The notes beneath the pieces are model-generated. The model was not told where the DNA came from and searched no databases. It worked only from the letters and a program-made list of their open reading frames with translations. This document shows, piece by piece, positions 16,954 through 25,507 of a stretch of DNA of 64,000 bases (the stretch's first letter is position 1; each line of letters starts with the position of its first letter). The DNA is from an uncultured Clostridia bacterium. Lineage in GTDB: Bacteria > Bacillota > Clostridia > Oscillospirales > Ruminococcaceae. A program made the translations under genes and the position numbers. The stretch spans positions 1 through 64,000 of the forward strand of contig CANQOC010000003.1 of NCBI GenBank assembly GCA_947625375.1. The letters run 5' to 3'.

Positions 16954-19572
16954 ATGGAAAAAAGAAAGTACGAGACCGTGGACAGCGTTCCGAAGCTCGA
17001 AGAGGTCATCAGGCGCGTCCGCGAAGCACAGGCAAGGTTTTCGGAGTATACGCAGGAACAGGTTGACAAAATCTTTCTTGCCGCCGCGACAGCCGCCAAC
17101 CGCGCAAGAATCCCGCTCGCAAAGCTTGCGGTCGAAGAGACGGGAATGGGCGTAGTCGAGGACAAGGTGATAAAGAATCACTTCGCCAGCGAATACATCT
17201 ATAACTGCTACAAGGACTTTAAGACCTGCGGAGTCGTCGAAGAGGACAAGGCGGGCGGCATTAAAAAGGTCGCCGAGCCTATCGGGGTCATCGCGGCGGT
17301 TATCCCGACCACAAACCCGACCTCGACCGCAATCTTTAAGACACTTATATCCCTCAAGACCCGCAACGGAATCATCATCAGTCCGCACCCGAGGGCAAAG
17401 AAGTCGACCATCGAGGCGGCAAAAACCGTCCTTGAAGCGGCGGTTTCGGCCGGAGCGCCCGAGGGCATCATCGCTTGGATTGACATTCCGACCCTCGAAA
17501 TGACGAATCTTTTAATGCGCGAGGCGGATATAATCCTCGCGACCGGCGGCGCGGGAATGGTCAAGTCGGCGTATTCGAGCGGAAAGCCCGCCCTCGGCGT
17601 CGGCGCGGGAAATACCCCGGCGATTATCGACGACACCGCCGACATTCTTCTTGCGGTAAACTCGATTATCCACTCGAAGACCTTCGACAACGGAATGATT
17701 TGCGCTTCGGAGCAGTCGGTGATTGTCCTCGACGGCGTTTATGACGAGGTCAAGGCGGAATTCGCCCGCCGCGGCTGTTATTTCCTCAACCCCGAGGAGA
17801 CCGACAAGGTCCGCCGCACAATGATTATCAACGGCGCTCTAAACGCGAAAATCGTCGGACAGAAGGCGGCGACAATCGCCGAGCTCTGCGGAATAAGCGT
17901 CCCCGCCTCCACCAAAATCCTCATCGGCGAGGTCGAAAGCGTCGAGCTGAGCGAGGAATTCGCGCACGAAAAGCTCTCGCCGGTCCTCGCGATGTACCGC
18001 GCAAGGGACATCGAGGACGCGTTCTCCAAGGCCGAGCGGCTTATCGCCGACGGAGGCTTTGGGCACACCTCGTCGATTTACCTCAATGTTCAGACCGAAC
18101 AGAAGAAGCTCGACGAATTCGCCGAGAGAATGAAGACCTGCCGAATCCTTGTGAACACCCCGTCGTCTCACGGCGGCATCGGCGACCTTTATAACTTCAG
18201 GCTTACGCCCTCGCTCACCCTCGGCTGCGGCTCCTGGGGCGGCAACTCGGTCTCGGACAACGTCGGCGTAAAGCATCTTTTAAACATTAAAACCGTCGCC
18301 GAAAGGAGAGAGAATATGCTCTGGTTCCGCGCACCCGAAAAGGTATACATCAAAAAAGGCTGTCTCCCGACCGCTCTTTCCGAGCTCGGGGACATGGGCA
18401 AAAAGCGCGCCTTTGTCGTCACCGACAGCTTCCTCTATAAAAACGGTTACACAAAGCCGATTGAAGATAAGCTTTCCGAGCTCGGAATGAAGTACACCTG
18501 TTTCTTCGACGTCGAACCCGACCCGACCCTTGCGTCCGCAAAGGCGGGCGCCGCGGCGATGAGAAGCTTCGAGCCTGACGTCATCATCGCGCTCGGCGGC
18601 GGCTCGGCGATGGACGCCGGAAAAATCATGTGGGTGCTCTATGAACACCCCGAGGCCGACTTCGCCGACATGGCGATGCGCTTCTGCGACATCAGAAAGA
18701 GGATTTACGGCTTCCCGAAGATGGGCGAAAAGGCGTATTTCGTCGCGGTCCCGACCTCTGCGGGCACCGGCTCGGAGGTCACTCCGTTCGCGGTTATCAC
18801 CGACGAGACGACCGGCGTAAAATATCCGCTCGCCGACTATGAGCTTCTCCCCGACATGGCGATTATCGACACCGATTTTCACATGTCCGCGCCGAAGGGC
18901 CTTACCGCCGCCTCGGGAATCGACGCTGTGACTCACGCCCTCGAGGCGTATGTCTCGGTGATGGCGACCGACTATACCGACGGCCTTGCGCTTCAGGCTC
19001 TTAAAATCATCTTTGAATACCTCCCGCGGGCATATAAGGACGGCACCGACGTTGTCGCGAGGGAAAAGATGGCTAATGCCGCGACTATGGCTGGAATGGC
19101 GTTTGCAAACGCTTTCCTCGGCGTCTGCCACTCGATGGCGCACAAGCTCGGCGCATATCACCACATCGCGCACGGCATCGCCAACGCCCTTCTGATTGAC
19201 GAGGTTATAAGATTCAACTCCTCCGAGGTGCCGACGAAGATGGGCACATTCCCGCAGTATGCCTATCCCCACGCTCGCCGCCGCTATGCCGAGGTCGCCG
19301 AAACGCTCGGTCTCGGCGGAAGGGACGACGCACAGAAGGTCAGAAATCTCATCAAGGCCATCGACGGCCTTAAGGAAGAAATCGGCATTAAGCCGACAAT
19401 CCGCGACTATGCACCCGACGAGGCCGACTTCCTTGCGCGGCTCGACGATATGACCGAAAACGCATTCGACGACCAGTGCACAGGCGCAAACCCGCGCTAC
19501 CCGCTCATGAGCGAAATCAAGAAGATGTATCTTAACGCCTATTACGGCAAGAAATGGAGTGAAGAAGAATGA
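16954..19572 (+). CDS. adhE: Bifunctional acetaldehyde-CoA/alcohol dehydrogenase AdhE
   Basis: Reduces acetyl-CoA to acetaldehyde and then ethanol, regenerating two NAD+ in fermentation. 872 residues, usual AdhE length. The N-terminal aldehyde dehydrogenase domain has the nucleophile Cys250 in GMICASEQ; the C-terminal iron-dependent alcohol dehydrogenase has GGGSAMDAGK and the metal histidines in SMAHKLGAYHHIAHG. In other bacteria the protein forms spirosomes. AGGAGGATATAT precedes the ATG. There is only 29 nt to yfcE, so no room for a separate Rex-controlled promoter is obvious, unlike many clostridial adhE genes. Overlaps the next gene by 4 nt. Confidence 0.95.
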   Translation: MEKRKYETVDSVPKLEEVIRRVREAQARFSEYTQEQVDKIFLAAATAANRARIPLAKLAVEETGMGVVEDKVIKNHFASEYIYNCYKDFKTCGVVEEDKAGGIKKVAEPIGVIAAVIPTTNPTSTAIFKTLISLKTRNGIIISPHPRAKKSTIEAAKTVLEAAVSAGAPEGIIAWIDIPTLEMTNLLMREADIILATGGAGMVKSAYSSGKPALGVGAGNTPAIIDDTADILLAVNSIIHSKTFDNGMICASEQSVIVLDGVYDEVKAEFARRGCYFLNPEETDKVRRTMIINGALNAKIVGQKAATIAELCGISVPASTKILIGEVESVELSEEFAHEKLSPVLAMYRARDIEDAFSKAERLIADGGFGHTSSIYLNVQTEQKKLDEFAERMKTCRILVNTPSSHGGIGDLYNFRLTPSLTLGCGSWGGNSVSDNVGVKHLLNIKTVAERRENMLWFRAPEKVYIKKGCLPTALSELGDMGKKRAFVVTDSFLYKNGYTKPIEDKLSELGMKYTCFFDVEPDPTLASAKAGAAAMRSFEPDVIIALGGGSAMDAGKIMWVLYEHPEADFADMAMRFCDIRKRIYGFPKMGEKAYFVAVPTSAGTGSEVTPFAVITDETTGVKYPLADYELLPDMAIIDTDFHMSAPKGLTAASGIDAVTHALEAYVSVMATDYTDGLALQALKIIFEYLPRAYKDGTDVVAREKMANAATMAGMAFANAFLGVCHSMAHKLGAYHHIAHGIANALLIDEVIRFNSSEVPTKMGTFPQYAYPHARRRYAEVAETLGLGGRDDAQKVRNLIKAIDGLKEEIGIKPTIRDYAPDEADFLARLDDMTENAFDDQCTGANPRYPLMSEIKKMYLNAYYGKKWSEEE

Positions 19573-20324
19573 ACCTTAAAAACGCCACCGTCATCGCCGA
19601 GCGCCCGACAAAAACCGTCTACCGCGACGGAAACCGCTGTGTAAAGCTCTTTGTCGAGGGGTACTCGAAGGCGCTTATCCTCAACGAAGCGCTCAATCAC
19701 GCCAGAATCGAAGAGACCGGCGTTAAAATGCCGAAGCTCCTCGAGGTCACCACCGTCGACAAGAGGTGGGCAATCGTCACCGAATACATCGAGGGGAAGA
19801 CCCTTGCCGAGCTTATGGCGGAGAACCCCGAGAAGAAGGACGAATACCTTGAACTGCTCGTTGACTTGCAGCTCGAGGTGCAGTCGAAGACCTGCCCGAT
19901 GCTCAACAAGCTCAAGGACAAGATGAACTCGAAAATCAGTCAGGCGCGTCTCGACGCGACCACCCGATATGAGCTCCACGTCCGCCTCGACGGCATGCCG
20001 AAGCACAACAAGGTCTGTCACGGCGACTTCAACCCCTCGAACGTCGTAATAACCGCGAACGGCGAGGCATATATCCTCGACTGGGCCCACGCGACGCAGG
20101 GCAACGCCTCCGCCGATGCCGCAAGGACATATCTCCTCTTCTGCCTCGGCGGAGAATATGAGACCGCCAAGAAATATCTCGACCTGTTCTGCAAAAAATC
20201 CGACACCGCGAAGCAGTATGTGCAGAAGTGGATGCCGATTGTCGCGGCGTCTCAGTCGGTAAAGGAGAACGAGAAGGAGCGCGAATTCCTCCTCAACTGG
20301 GTCAACGTCGTCGACTACGAATAA
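19569..20324 (+). CDS. APH-like phosphotransferase
   Basis: Aminoglycoside-phosphotransferase/choline-kinase fold. Visible motifs are TEYIEGKTLAEL (hinge), the catalytic loop VCHGDFNPSNVV (Brenner HxDxxxxN) and the DFG-equivalent YILDWAHA. Similar proteins form a putative phosphotransferase family in anaerobes (TIGR02172-like); substrate unknown, and antibiotic resistance should not be assumed. Its ATGA overlaps the adhE stop, so translation is coupled. Followed 10 nt later by the DAHP-synthase homologue. Confidence 0.75.
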   Translation: MNLKNATVIAERPTKTVYRDGNRCVKLFVEGYSKALILNEALNHARIEETGVKMPKLLEVTTVDKRWAIVTEYIEGKTLAELMAENPEKKDEYLELLVDLQLEVQSKTCPMLNKLKDKMNSKISQARLDATTRYELHVRLDGMPKHNKVCHGDFNPSNVVITANGEAYILDWAHATQGNASADAARTYLLFCLGGEYETAKKYLDLFCKKSDTAKQYVQKWMPIVAASQSVKENEKEREFLLNWVNVVDYE

Positions 20325-20333
20325 GGCGGTAAA

Positions 20334-21311
20334 ATGATTGTCATTTTAAAACAAAATCCGGATAAGGCACAGCTTAAGGGTCTTATGACATGGCTCGAAT
20401 CGAAGGGGATATCCGTTCGGACGACCGTCGGCGCACAGCAGACTATTCTCGGACTTGTCGGGGACACATCGGTCCTCGACATCGACCTGATTTCTGCGCT
20501 CGACATCGTCGAGGCCGTCCGAAGGGTACAGGAGCCTTATAAGTGCGCGAACCGAAAATTTCACCCCGCCGACAGCGTAATCTCGGTCGGCGGAGTCGAA
20601 ATCGGCGGCGGAAAGCCGGTCTATATCGCCGGTCCGGGGTCGGTCGAGTCGGAGGAACAGATTTGCTCGCTCGCCCTCGTCCTCTGCGGCATCGGCGCCG
20701 ATATCCTTTGGGGCGGCTGCTTTAAGTCGCGGACGTCCCCCTATTCGTTCCAAGGACTCCGCGGAGAGGGAATCCGTTACTTAAAAAAGGCGAAGGAGAT
20801 CTCGGGACTGCCTGTTGCGGCCGAGGTCGCCGACCCGTCGCAGCTTGAGCTGATGGACGGGATTGACATGCTTATTGTCGGCGGGCGGAATATGCGCAAC
20901 TACGAGCTTCTGCGCGCGCTCGGCGGCTCGGATAAGCCGGTTCTTTTAAAGCGCGCTGTCAGCGCGACATATGAAGAGCTTCTGATGAGCGCGGAATACA
21001 TAATGACCGGCGGCAACCAGAAGGTTGTGCTCTGTGAGCGCGGGATTCGGACATTCGAGACCGAAACGTCGTTTACGCTCGACATCTCGGCGGTCCCGGT
21101 ATTAAAACAGCTTTCGCATCTTCCGGTCATCACCGACCCGAGCAGCGCTTCGGGAAAATATTCCCTCGTCGAGCCGCTTGCGAGGGCGTCGCTTGCGGCG
21201 GGCGCGGACGGAATTATCCTGAGCGTTCACGCTGACCCCGCACACGCGATGTGCGACGGTCCGCTTTCGATTACGCCGGAGAGATTCAAGAAGATTATCG
21301 ACAAAAACTGA
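20334..21311 (+). CDS. DAHP synthase-like protein lacking most metal ligands
   Basis: Clear homologue of type I-beta 3-deoxy-7-phosphoheptulonate synthase with the N-terminal ferredoxin-like regulatory domain (residues 1-70) and a full TIM barrel (325 aa). Signature strings remain (RTSPYSFQG, LCERGIRTFE, SAEYI, LLKR). However the four metal ligands known from Thermotoga DAHPS (Cys102, His272, Glu298, Asp309) read here Gly102 (AGPGSVE), Ser271 (DPSS), Ser297 (ILSVH) and Asp308 (MCDG); RGGAFKP has become WGGCFKS. Known DAHPS are metal-dependent, so loss of activity or a new role (for example regulating PheA, 24 nt downstream) is likely. The frame is intact and well translated (GGCGGTAAAATG), so it is not simply a pseudogene. 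Confidence 0.85.
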   Translation: MIVILKQNPDKAQLKGLMTWLESKGISVRTTVGAQQTILGLVGDTSVLDIDLISALDIVEAVRRVQEPYKCANRKFHPADSVISVGGVEIGGGKPVYIAGPGSVESEEQICSLALVLCGIGADILWGGCFKSRTSPYSFQGLRGEGIRYLKKAKEISGLPVAAEVADPSQLELMDGIDMLIVGGRNMRNYELLRALGGSDKPVLLKRAVSATYEELLMSAEYIMTGGNQKVVLCERGIRTFETETSFTLDISAVPVLKQLSHLPVITDPSSASGKYSLVEPLARASLAAGADGIILSVHADPAHAMCDGPLSITPERFKKIIDKN

Positions 21312-21335
21312 CACCCGGACGGGAGGGCGACAAAG

Positions 21336-22472
21336 ATGGATATCGACAAAATACGCGGAGAGATTGACGGAATAGACCGCGAGCTTCTCCCGCTGATTCT
21401 GAGGCGGATGGAGCTTTCGGCAAAGGCCGCCGAAAGCGGCGTCCTGACTCCGGCGGAAATCAAGGCGCGCGAGCGCGAGCTTCTGCGCTGGCTCTCGGGG
21501 CAGGACTGCAACGGTCTCGAGGACTATATCCGCCGGTTCTACAGCTCGGTCTTCGAGCTTTCGCGGGCATACCGCGAGGTTCATTCGCCCACGGGCGGCG
21601 AGGTCAGAAGGCTGATTGAGACCGCGCTATCCCGCGACCCCGGCGAGTTCCCGCAGGGCGGAGCAATCGCCGTCCAAGGGGTCGAGGGCGCGAATTCACA
21701 GATGGCGGCGGACAGCCTTTTCCCCCGCGGCGACATTATTTTCTTCAAGAGCTTCGAGGCGGTCTTCGATGCCGTCGAGAGCGGACTCTGCCGCTTCGGA
21801 GTCGTCCCGATTGAAAACAGCTCGAACGGCTCGGTCCGCGCAAACTATGAGCTTTTGAACCGCAAAAACGTAAAAATCGTCCGCTCGACGCGGCTCTGCA
21901 TACGCCACGAGCTTTTGGGACAGCCGGGCGTCACCCTCGACCGAATCCGCGAAATCCGCTCGCATGAGCAGGCGCTGGGGCAGTGCTCCGAGTTCCTTAA
22001 GTCCCTCGGGGACAGGGTCAAAATCGTCCCATGTCCGAACACCGCGATGGCGGCCGAGCTTGCTTCGCGCTCCGAGTTCGGCGACATCGCCGCGATTGCG
22101 TCGCATGCGGCCTGTGAGCTTTACGGTCTCGAACCGATTAAAAAGGACATCCAGAACAGCGACAACAACTATACCCGCTTTATCTGCGTGTCCCGCGAGT
22201 GCGAGATATACCCCGGCGCCGACCGCATCAGCCTTATCCTTGCGCTTCGTCACCGCCCGGGCGCGCTCTACGAGGTGCTTGCGCGGCTAACCGCCCTCGG
22301 AATCAACCTTATCAAGCTCGAAAGCTGTCCGATAGTCGGGCACGACTTCGAGTTCATGTTCTTCTTCGAGATGCAGGGGTCGGTCCGCGACGGAAAGGTC
22401 GCCGCGATGCTCGAAGCGCTCGAACAGACCTGTGAGAGCTTCAAGTTCCTCGGAAACTATTCGGAAAGCTGA
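21336..22472 (+). CDS. pheA: Prephenate dehydratase with eroded chorismate mutase domain
   Basis: P-protein layout: AroQ-type chorismate mutase domain (1-80), prephenate dehydratase (about 108-285) and ACT domain (about 297-375). Dehydratase motifs are intact (QGVEGANSQMA, VVPIENSSNGSV, NYTRF with Thr280). In the mutase domain Arg7 and Arg24 match E. coli Arg11 and Arg28, but the Lys39 position is Gly35 and the Asp48 position is lost in a two-residue gap. The Phe-binding ACT motif ESRP reads ESCP (329-332). So it should convert prephenate to phenylpyruvate, with mutase activity and Phe feedback doubtful. Coupled to the DAHPS-like gene. Confidence 0.88.
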   Translation: MDIDKIRGEIDGIDRELLPLILRRMELSAKAAESGVLTPAEIKARERELLRWLSGQDCNGLEDYIRRFYSSVFELSRAYREVHSPTGGEVRRLIETALSRDPGEFPQGGAIAVQGVEGANSQMAADSLFPRGDIIFFKSFEAVFDAVESGLCRFGVVPIENSSNGSVRANYELLNRKNVKIVRSTRLCIRHELLGQPGVTLDRIREIRSHEQALGQCSEFLKSLGDRVKIVPCPNTAMAAELASRSEFGDIAAIASHAACELYGLEPIKKDIQNSDNNYTRFICVSRECEIYPGADRISLILALRHRPGALYEVLARLTALGINLIKLESCPIVGHDFEFMFFFEMQGSVRDGKVAAMLEALEQTCESFKFLGNYSES

Positions 22473-22538
22473 TAAAATCGCGGCGGGTGCGCTATCGGAA
22501 AGGCGCTTCACGCTTCATAACGACTGACAGGAGGAAAT

Positions 22539-23090
22539 ATGATTAACTCGGATAATAAAATCAGGACGCGCAGCTTAACTCTCACGGCGGTGTTTGCGGC
22601 GCTTTTGTGCGTAATATCGCCGTTTGCGGTGCCGGTCGGTCCGATATCGGTGACGCTCGCGACCTTCGGGGTATACCTTTCGGGGGCGGTCCTCGGCGCA
22701 AAGCGCGGGACGGCTGCCGTCGCGGTGTATCTCATGCTCGGGTTCATCGGTCTTCCCGTCTTCTCGGGATTTGTCGGCGGATTTCAGCGGCTTTTCAGCG
22801 CGACCGGCGGCTATCTCGTCGGATATATCCCCTGTGCGCTGGCCGTCGGCGTTTTTGCCGATAAGATTAAAAAGCCTTGGTCGCTCCCGGTCGGAATGGC
22901 GGCGGGGACGGCGGTCCTCTATCTTCTGGGGACGGCGTGGTACTGCGTCCTGACCGGCTCGAAGCCGATTCCGGCGCTGTCGCTCTGCGTCCTGCCATTT
23001 CTACCCGGCGACGGAATAAAAATAGCCTGCGCGTCGGTCCTCGGAATGAAGCTGAGAGGCTTTTTCGGCAGGACCGACACAAGGCGCTGA
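22539..23090 (+). CDS. bioY: BioY family biotin transporter S-component
   Basis: 183 residues with five to six membrane helices and the BioY hallmarks: ISPFAVPVGPISVTLATFGVYL near the N-terminus, GxGxFxGxxGGxxxLxSATGGYLVG-like FVGGFQRLFSATGGYLVGY in the middle, and LPFLPGDGIK near the C-terminus. Works as the biotin-binding subunit with a shared ECF energising module, which is not in this window. GACAGGAGGAAAT precedes the ATG. It is 66 nt after pheA; no BirA operator was recognised. Confidence 0.88.
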   Translation: MINSDNKIRTRSLTLTAVFAALLCVISPFAVPVGPISVTLATFGVYLSGAVLGAKRGTAAVAVYLMLGFIGLPVFSGFVGGFQRLFSATGGYLVGYIPCALAVGVFADKIKKPWSLPVGMAAGTAVLYLLGTAWYCVLTGSKPIPALSLCVLPFLPGDGIKIACASVLGMKLRGFFGRTDTRR

Positions 23091-23214
23091 CCGCGCCAAA
23101 GATGTGGCCGAAGCGGACACATCAAGAAGACAGAAGTGAGAAGTCAGAAGTCAGAATTTAGAGGTGTCGAGGATAATGTGGGCGGAATGGACACACCACA
23201 GTGCTAATCTCTAA

Positions 23215-23243
23215 TTGACAAAACTAATATAATATTGTATAAT
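23215..23243 (+). promoter_or_regulatory. Consensus sigma-A promoter
   Basis: TTGACA, 17 nt, TATAAT: a perfect pair. It points at the lipoprotein gene 155 nt downstream, but the expected transcription start falls on a terminator-like hairpin. Confidence 0.65.
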
Positions 23244-23244
23244 G

Positions 23245-23271
23245 ATTGCACCGCCCGACGGTGCAATTTTT
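23245..23271 (+). terminator. Terminator-like hairpin just after a promoter
   Basis: ATTGCACCG pairs with CGGTGCAAT and is followed by T5. May end the bioY transcript, or act as a leader structure on the promoter at 23215. Confidence 0.55.
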
Positions 23272-23397
23272 AGTTATCAGTTGTTTAGTTGTTAGTGCTT
23301 GAAACTAACTACTAATTACTATTCTCTAACAACTATACGCAATATTTTTGCCCCGTCATGCGTATTATAAGTACAAAACCGAAAAGGAGACAATTAA

Positions 23398-24030
23398 ATG
23401 AAAAAATTATTGGCAATAATCCTTGCCGGCGCGATGATTCTGTCGCTGGCGGCGTGCGGCGATTCGCCCGAAACCCCCGATACCGCCGAGGCCGACGTTC
23501 CGGCGCTCGAGCTTCTCAATGCGGTGTGGGACGCTCTTCCCGAAGAGAATAAGCCGATGGCTTTCGGCGGGGACTATCACGAGGAGAATCAGGTCGAGAA
23601 CGCCCCCGGCGTCCACAGCATCGAGACCGACGAGGACGCACAGTCGCTCGACACAAACTTCGGTCTTCCGGCGAGCGACGTCTCTATGGTCAGCGCGGTC
23701 GCCTGTATCCGCCATATGCTCAACGCAAACACCTTCTCCTGTGCGGCTTATGAGGTCACTGACGCCGAAAACGTCGGGACCGTGGCCGAAGCGATTCGCG
23801 ACGGACTTATGAACCGCGCTTATATGTGCGGCTGGCCGGAACAGCTCGAGGTGATTTCGGTCGGAAAAACCGTCGTCGGCTTCTACGGCGCCCTCGACAT
23901 CGTCTCGGCATTCAAGGACGCGCTTATGAGCGTCTATCCCGACGCAGTCGTGATGTATGAAGAGGATATGTCCGAGGCGGGCGGAGACAACACCTTTGCG
24001 ATTCCCGTCCCCGACGGCGAGCTCGGATAA
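23398..24030 (+). CDS. Secreted lipoprotein, unknown function (210 aa)
   Basis: Lipoprotein signal peptide MKKLLAIILAGAMILSLAAC with lipobox SLAAC (Cys20), then an acidic linker (SPETPDTAEADVP). The mature domain (about 175 residues) has a repeated alpha/beta pattern and is acidic; composition and length recall the small DUF4358-like lipoproteins of clostridia, but I cannot confirm that. AAAAGGAGACAATTAA precedes the ATG. The MBOAT gene begins 61 nt downstream after a weak GC hairpin (CGCCCCCGC/GGGGGC), so partial readthrough is possible. Confidence 0.7.
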   Translation: MKKLLAIILAGAMILSLAACGDSPETPDTAEADVPALELLNAVWDALPEENKPMAFGGDYHEENQVENAPGVHSIETDEDAQSLDTNFGLPASDVSMVSAVACIRHMLNANTFSCAAYEVTDAENVGTVAEAIRDGLMNRAYMCGWPEQLEVISVGKTVVGFYGALDIVSAFKDALMSVYPDAVVMYEEDMSEAGGDNTFAIPVPDGELG

Positions 24031-24091
24031 TCTTCCGGCTTCTTAACGCCCCCGCACCAAACGGGGGCATATTTATAAAAAGGAAAACGAC

Positions 24092-25495
24092 ATGGTTTTT
24101 TCAAGTATTCCGTTTTTGTTTTACTTCCTGCCGGCGGTGCTGATTTGCTATTTTATCGCGCCGAAGCGGCTTAAAAACGCGGTCCTGCTCCTGTTCAGCA
24201 TACTTTTCTACGGCTACGGCGAGCCGCGCTTTCTGGTCTTCATGATAATTTCGATTGCACAGGGGTATGTCCTCGGACTCTGCATCGAAAAATACCGGAA
24301 GAACAAGCGGCTTAAGGCGCTCTTTACCGCGCTTTCCTGCGCGATAAGCATCGGACTTTTGGTGTACTGCAAATACGCCGACTTTTTCATCAGAAACCTC
24401 AACGCCCTGACCGGTCTGTCGCTGCCGCTCCTCAATATCGCGCTGCCAATCGGCATAAGCTTTTACACCTTCCAGATTCTGAGCTATACCGTCGACGTTG
24501 CTCGGGGGAGCGTTGAGGCGCAGAAAAACCCGATTGACCTCGGGGCATATGTCGCGATGTTCCCGCAGCTCATCGCGGGGCCGATTGTCCGCTATTCCGA
24601 CATCGCGGAACAGCTTAAGAGCCGCACACATTCGCTCGAAAAGATTTCGGCGGGCGCGCGGCGGTTCGTCATCGGTCTCGGGAAAAAGGTCCTGATTGCA
24701 AATCAGCTTGCCGAGCTTATTTCGGCGTATAAGGCGTCGGCCGACGGCTCGGTGCTCTTCGTCTGGACATATGCCGTCGCGTATGCTATACACATATACT
24801 TCGACTTCTCGGGATATTCGGACATGGCAATCGGTCTCGGAAAAATCTTCGGATTCGACTTCCCCGAAAACTTCAACTACCCGTTTATCTCGAAGAGCGC
24901 GACCGAGTTCTGGCGCCGGTGGCACATCACCCTCGGCTCGTGGTTCCGCGACTACGTCTATATCCCGATGGGCGGAAACCGCGTCTCAAAGCCGCGCTGG
25001 CTCTTCAACATCTTCGTCGTCTGGATGCTGACCGGCTTCTGGCACGGCGCCGACTGGGTCTTTATCTGTTGGGGACTCTTCTTCGCGGTGCTCCTGATTG
25101 CCGAAAAGCTCCTCTATCTGAAAAAGCTTGAGCGGTCGAGGATTTTGGCGCATATCTATAAATTCCTCTTTGTGACCGTGAGCTTTGTGCTCTTCGACTC
25201 GGCATCGCTCGGCGCGGCGGGGCGCACCGTTTCGCAGATGTTCGGCTTCGGCGGTCTCACGCTCGTCTCGACCGAGGCGGTCTATAACCTCCGGAGCTAT
25301 GCGGTAATCCTTATCATCGGGATTATCGACTCGACGCCGCTTATGAAGACGCTCATCAAAAAGGCGGAGGAGAAGCCGTCGGGCGCGGTTGTGCTCTCGA
25401 TTGCCGAACCGATTGCGCTTTTGGCGCTGCTTGCGCTCTGTACGGGATATCTCGTCGACGGCTCGTTCAACCCGTTTTTGTATTTCAGATTCTGA
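24092..25495 (+). CDS. MBOAT family O-acyltransferase (AlgI/DltB-like)
   Basis: 467-residue polytopic membrane protein with about 10-12 helices. Family signatures are FWRRWHITLGSWFRDYVYIP and the catalytic-His segment TGFWHGADW. The pairing with the DHHW gene 13 nt downstream is the AlgI/AlgJ-type arrangement that moves acetyl groups across the membrane onto extracellular polysaccharide. The acceptor glycan is not identifiable here. AAAAGGAAAACGAC precedes the ATG. The final segment (GSFNPFLYFRF) is typical of clostridial members. Confidence 0.9.
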   Translation: MVFSSIPFLFYFLPAVLICYFIAPKRLKNAVLLLFSILFYGYGEPRFLVFMIISIAQGYVLGLCIEKYRKNKRLKALFTALSCAISIGLLVYCKYADFFIRNLNALTGLSLPLLNIALPIGISFYTFQILSYTVDVARGSVEAQKNPIDLGAYVAMFPQLIAGPIVRYSDIAEQLKSRTHSLEKISAGARRFVIGLGKKVLIANQLAELISAYKASADGSVLFVWTYAVAYAIHIYFDFSGYSDMAIGLGKIFGFDFPENFNYPFISKSATEFWRRWHITLGSWFRDYVYIPMGGNRVSKPRWLFNIFVVWMLTGFWHGADWVFICWGLFFAVLLIAEKLLYLKKLERSRILAHIYKFLFVTVSFVLFDSASLGAAGRTVSQMFGFGGLTLVSTEAVYNLRSYAVILIIGIIDSTPLMKTLIKKAEEKPSGAVVLSIAEPIALLALLALCTGYLVDGSFNPFLYFRF

Positions 25496-25507
25496 GGAGG
25501 CGGAGAT

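Larger units (their letters stand above)
23091..23397. other. Intergenic: repeat fragment, promoter and hairpin
   Basis: Begins with a GATGTGGCCGAAGCGGACAC palindrome (about 23101-23123) and a TCAGAAG tract (to about 23163). Then comes a promoter (23215-23243), a hairpin (23245-23271) and an AT-rich leader with imperfect TTAGTTGTTAG inverted motifs. No gene. Confidence 0.6.

Noticed and set aside
19569-20324. Aminoglycoside resistance gene
   Set aside because: Only the general kinase fold motifs are visible; the context is metabolic and the substrate cannot be inferred.
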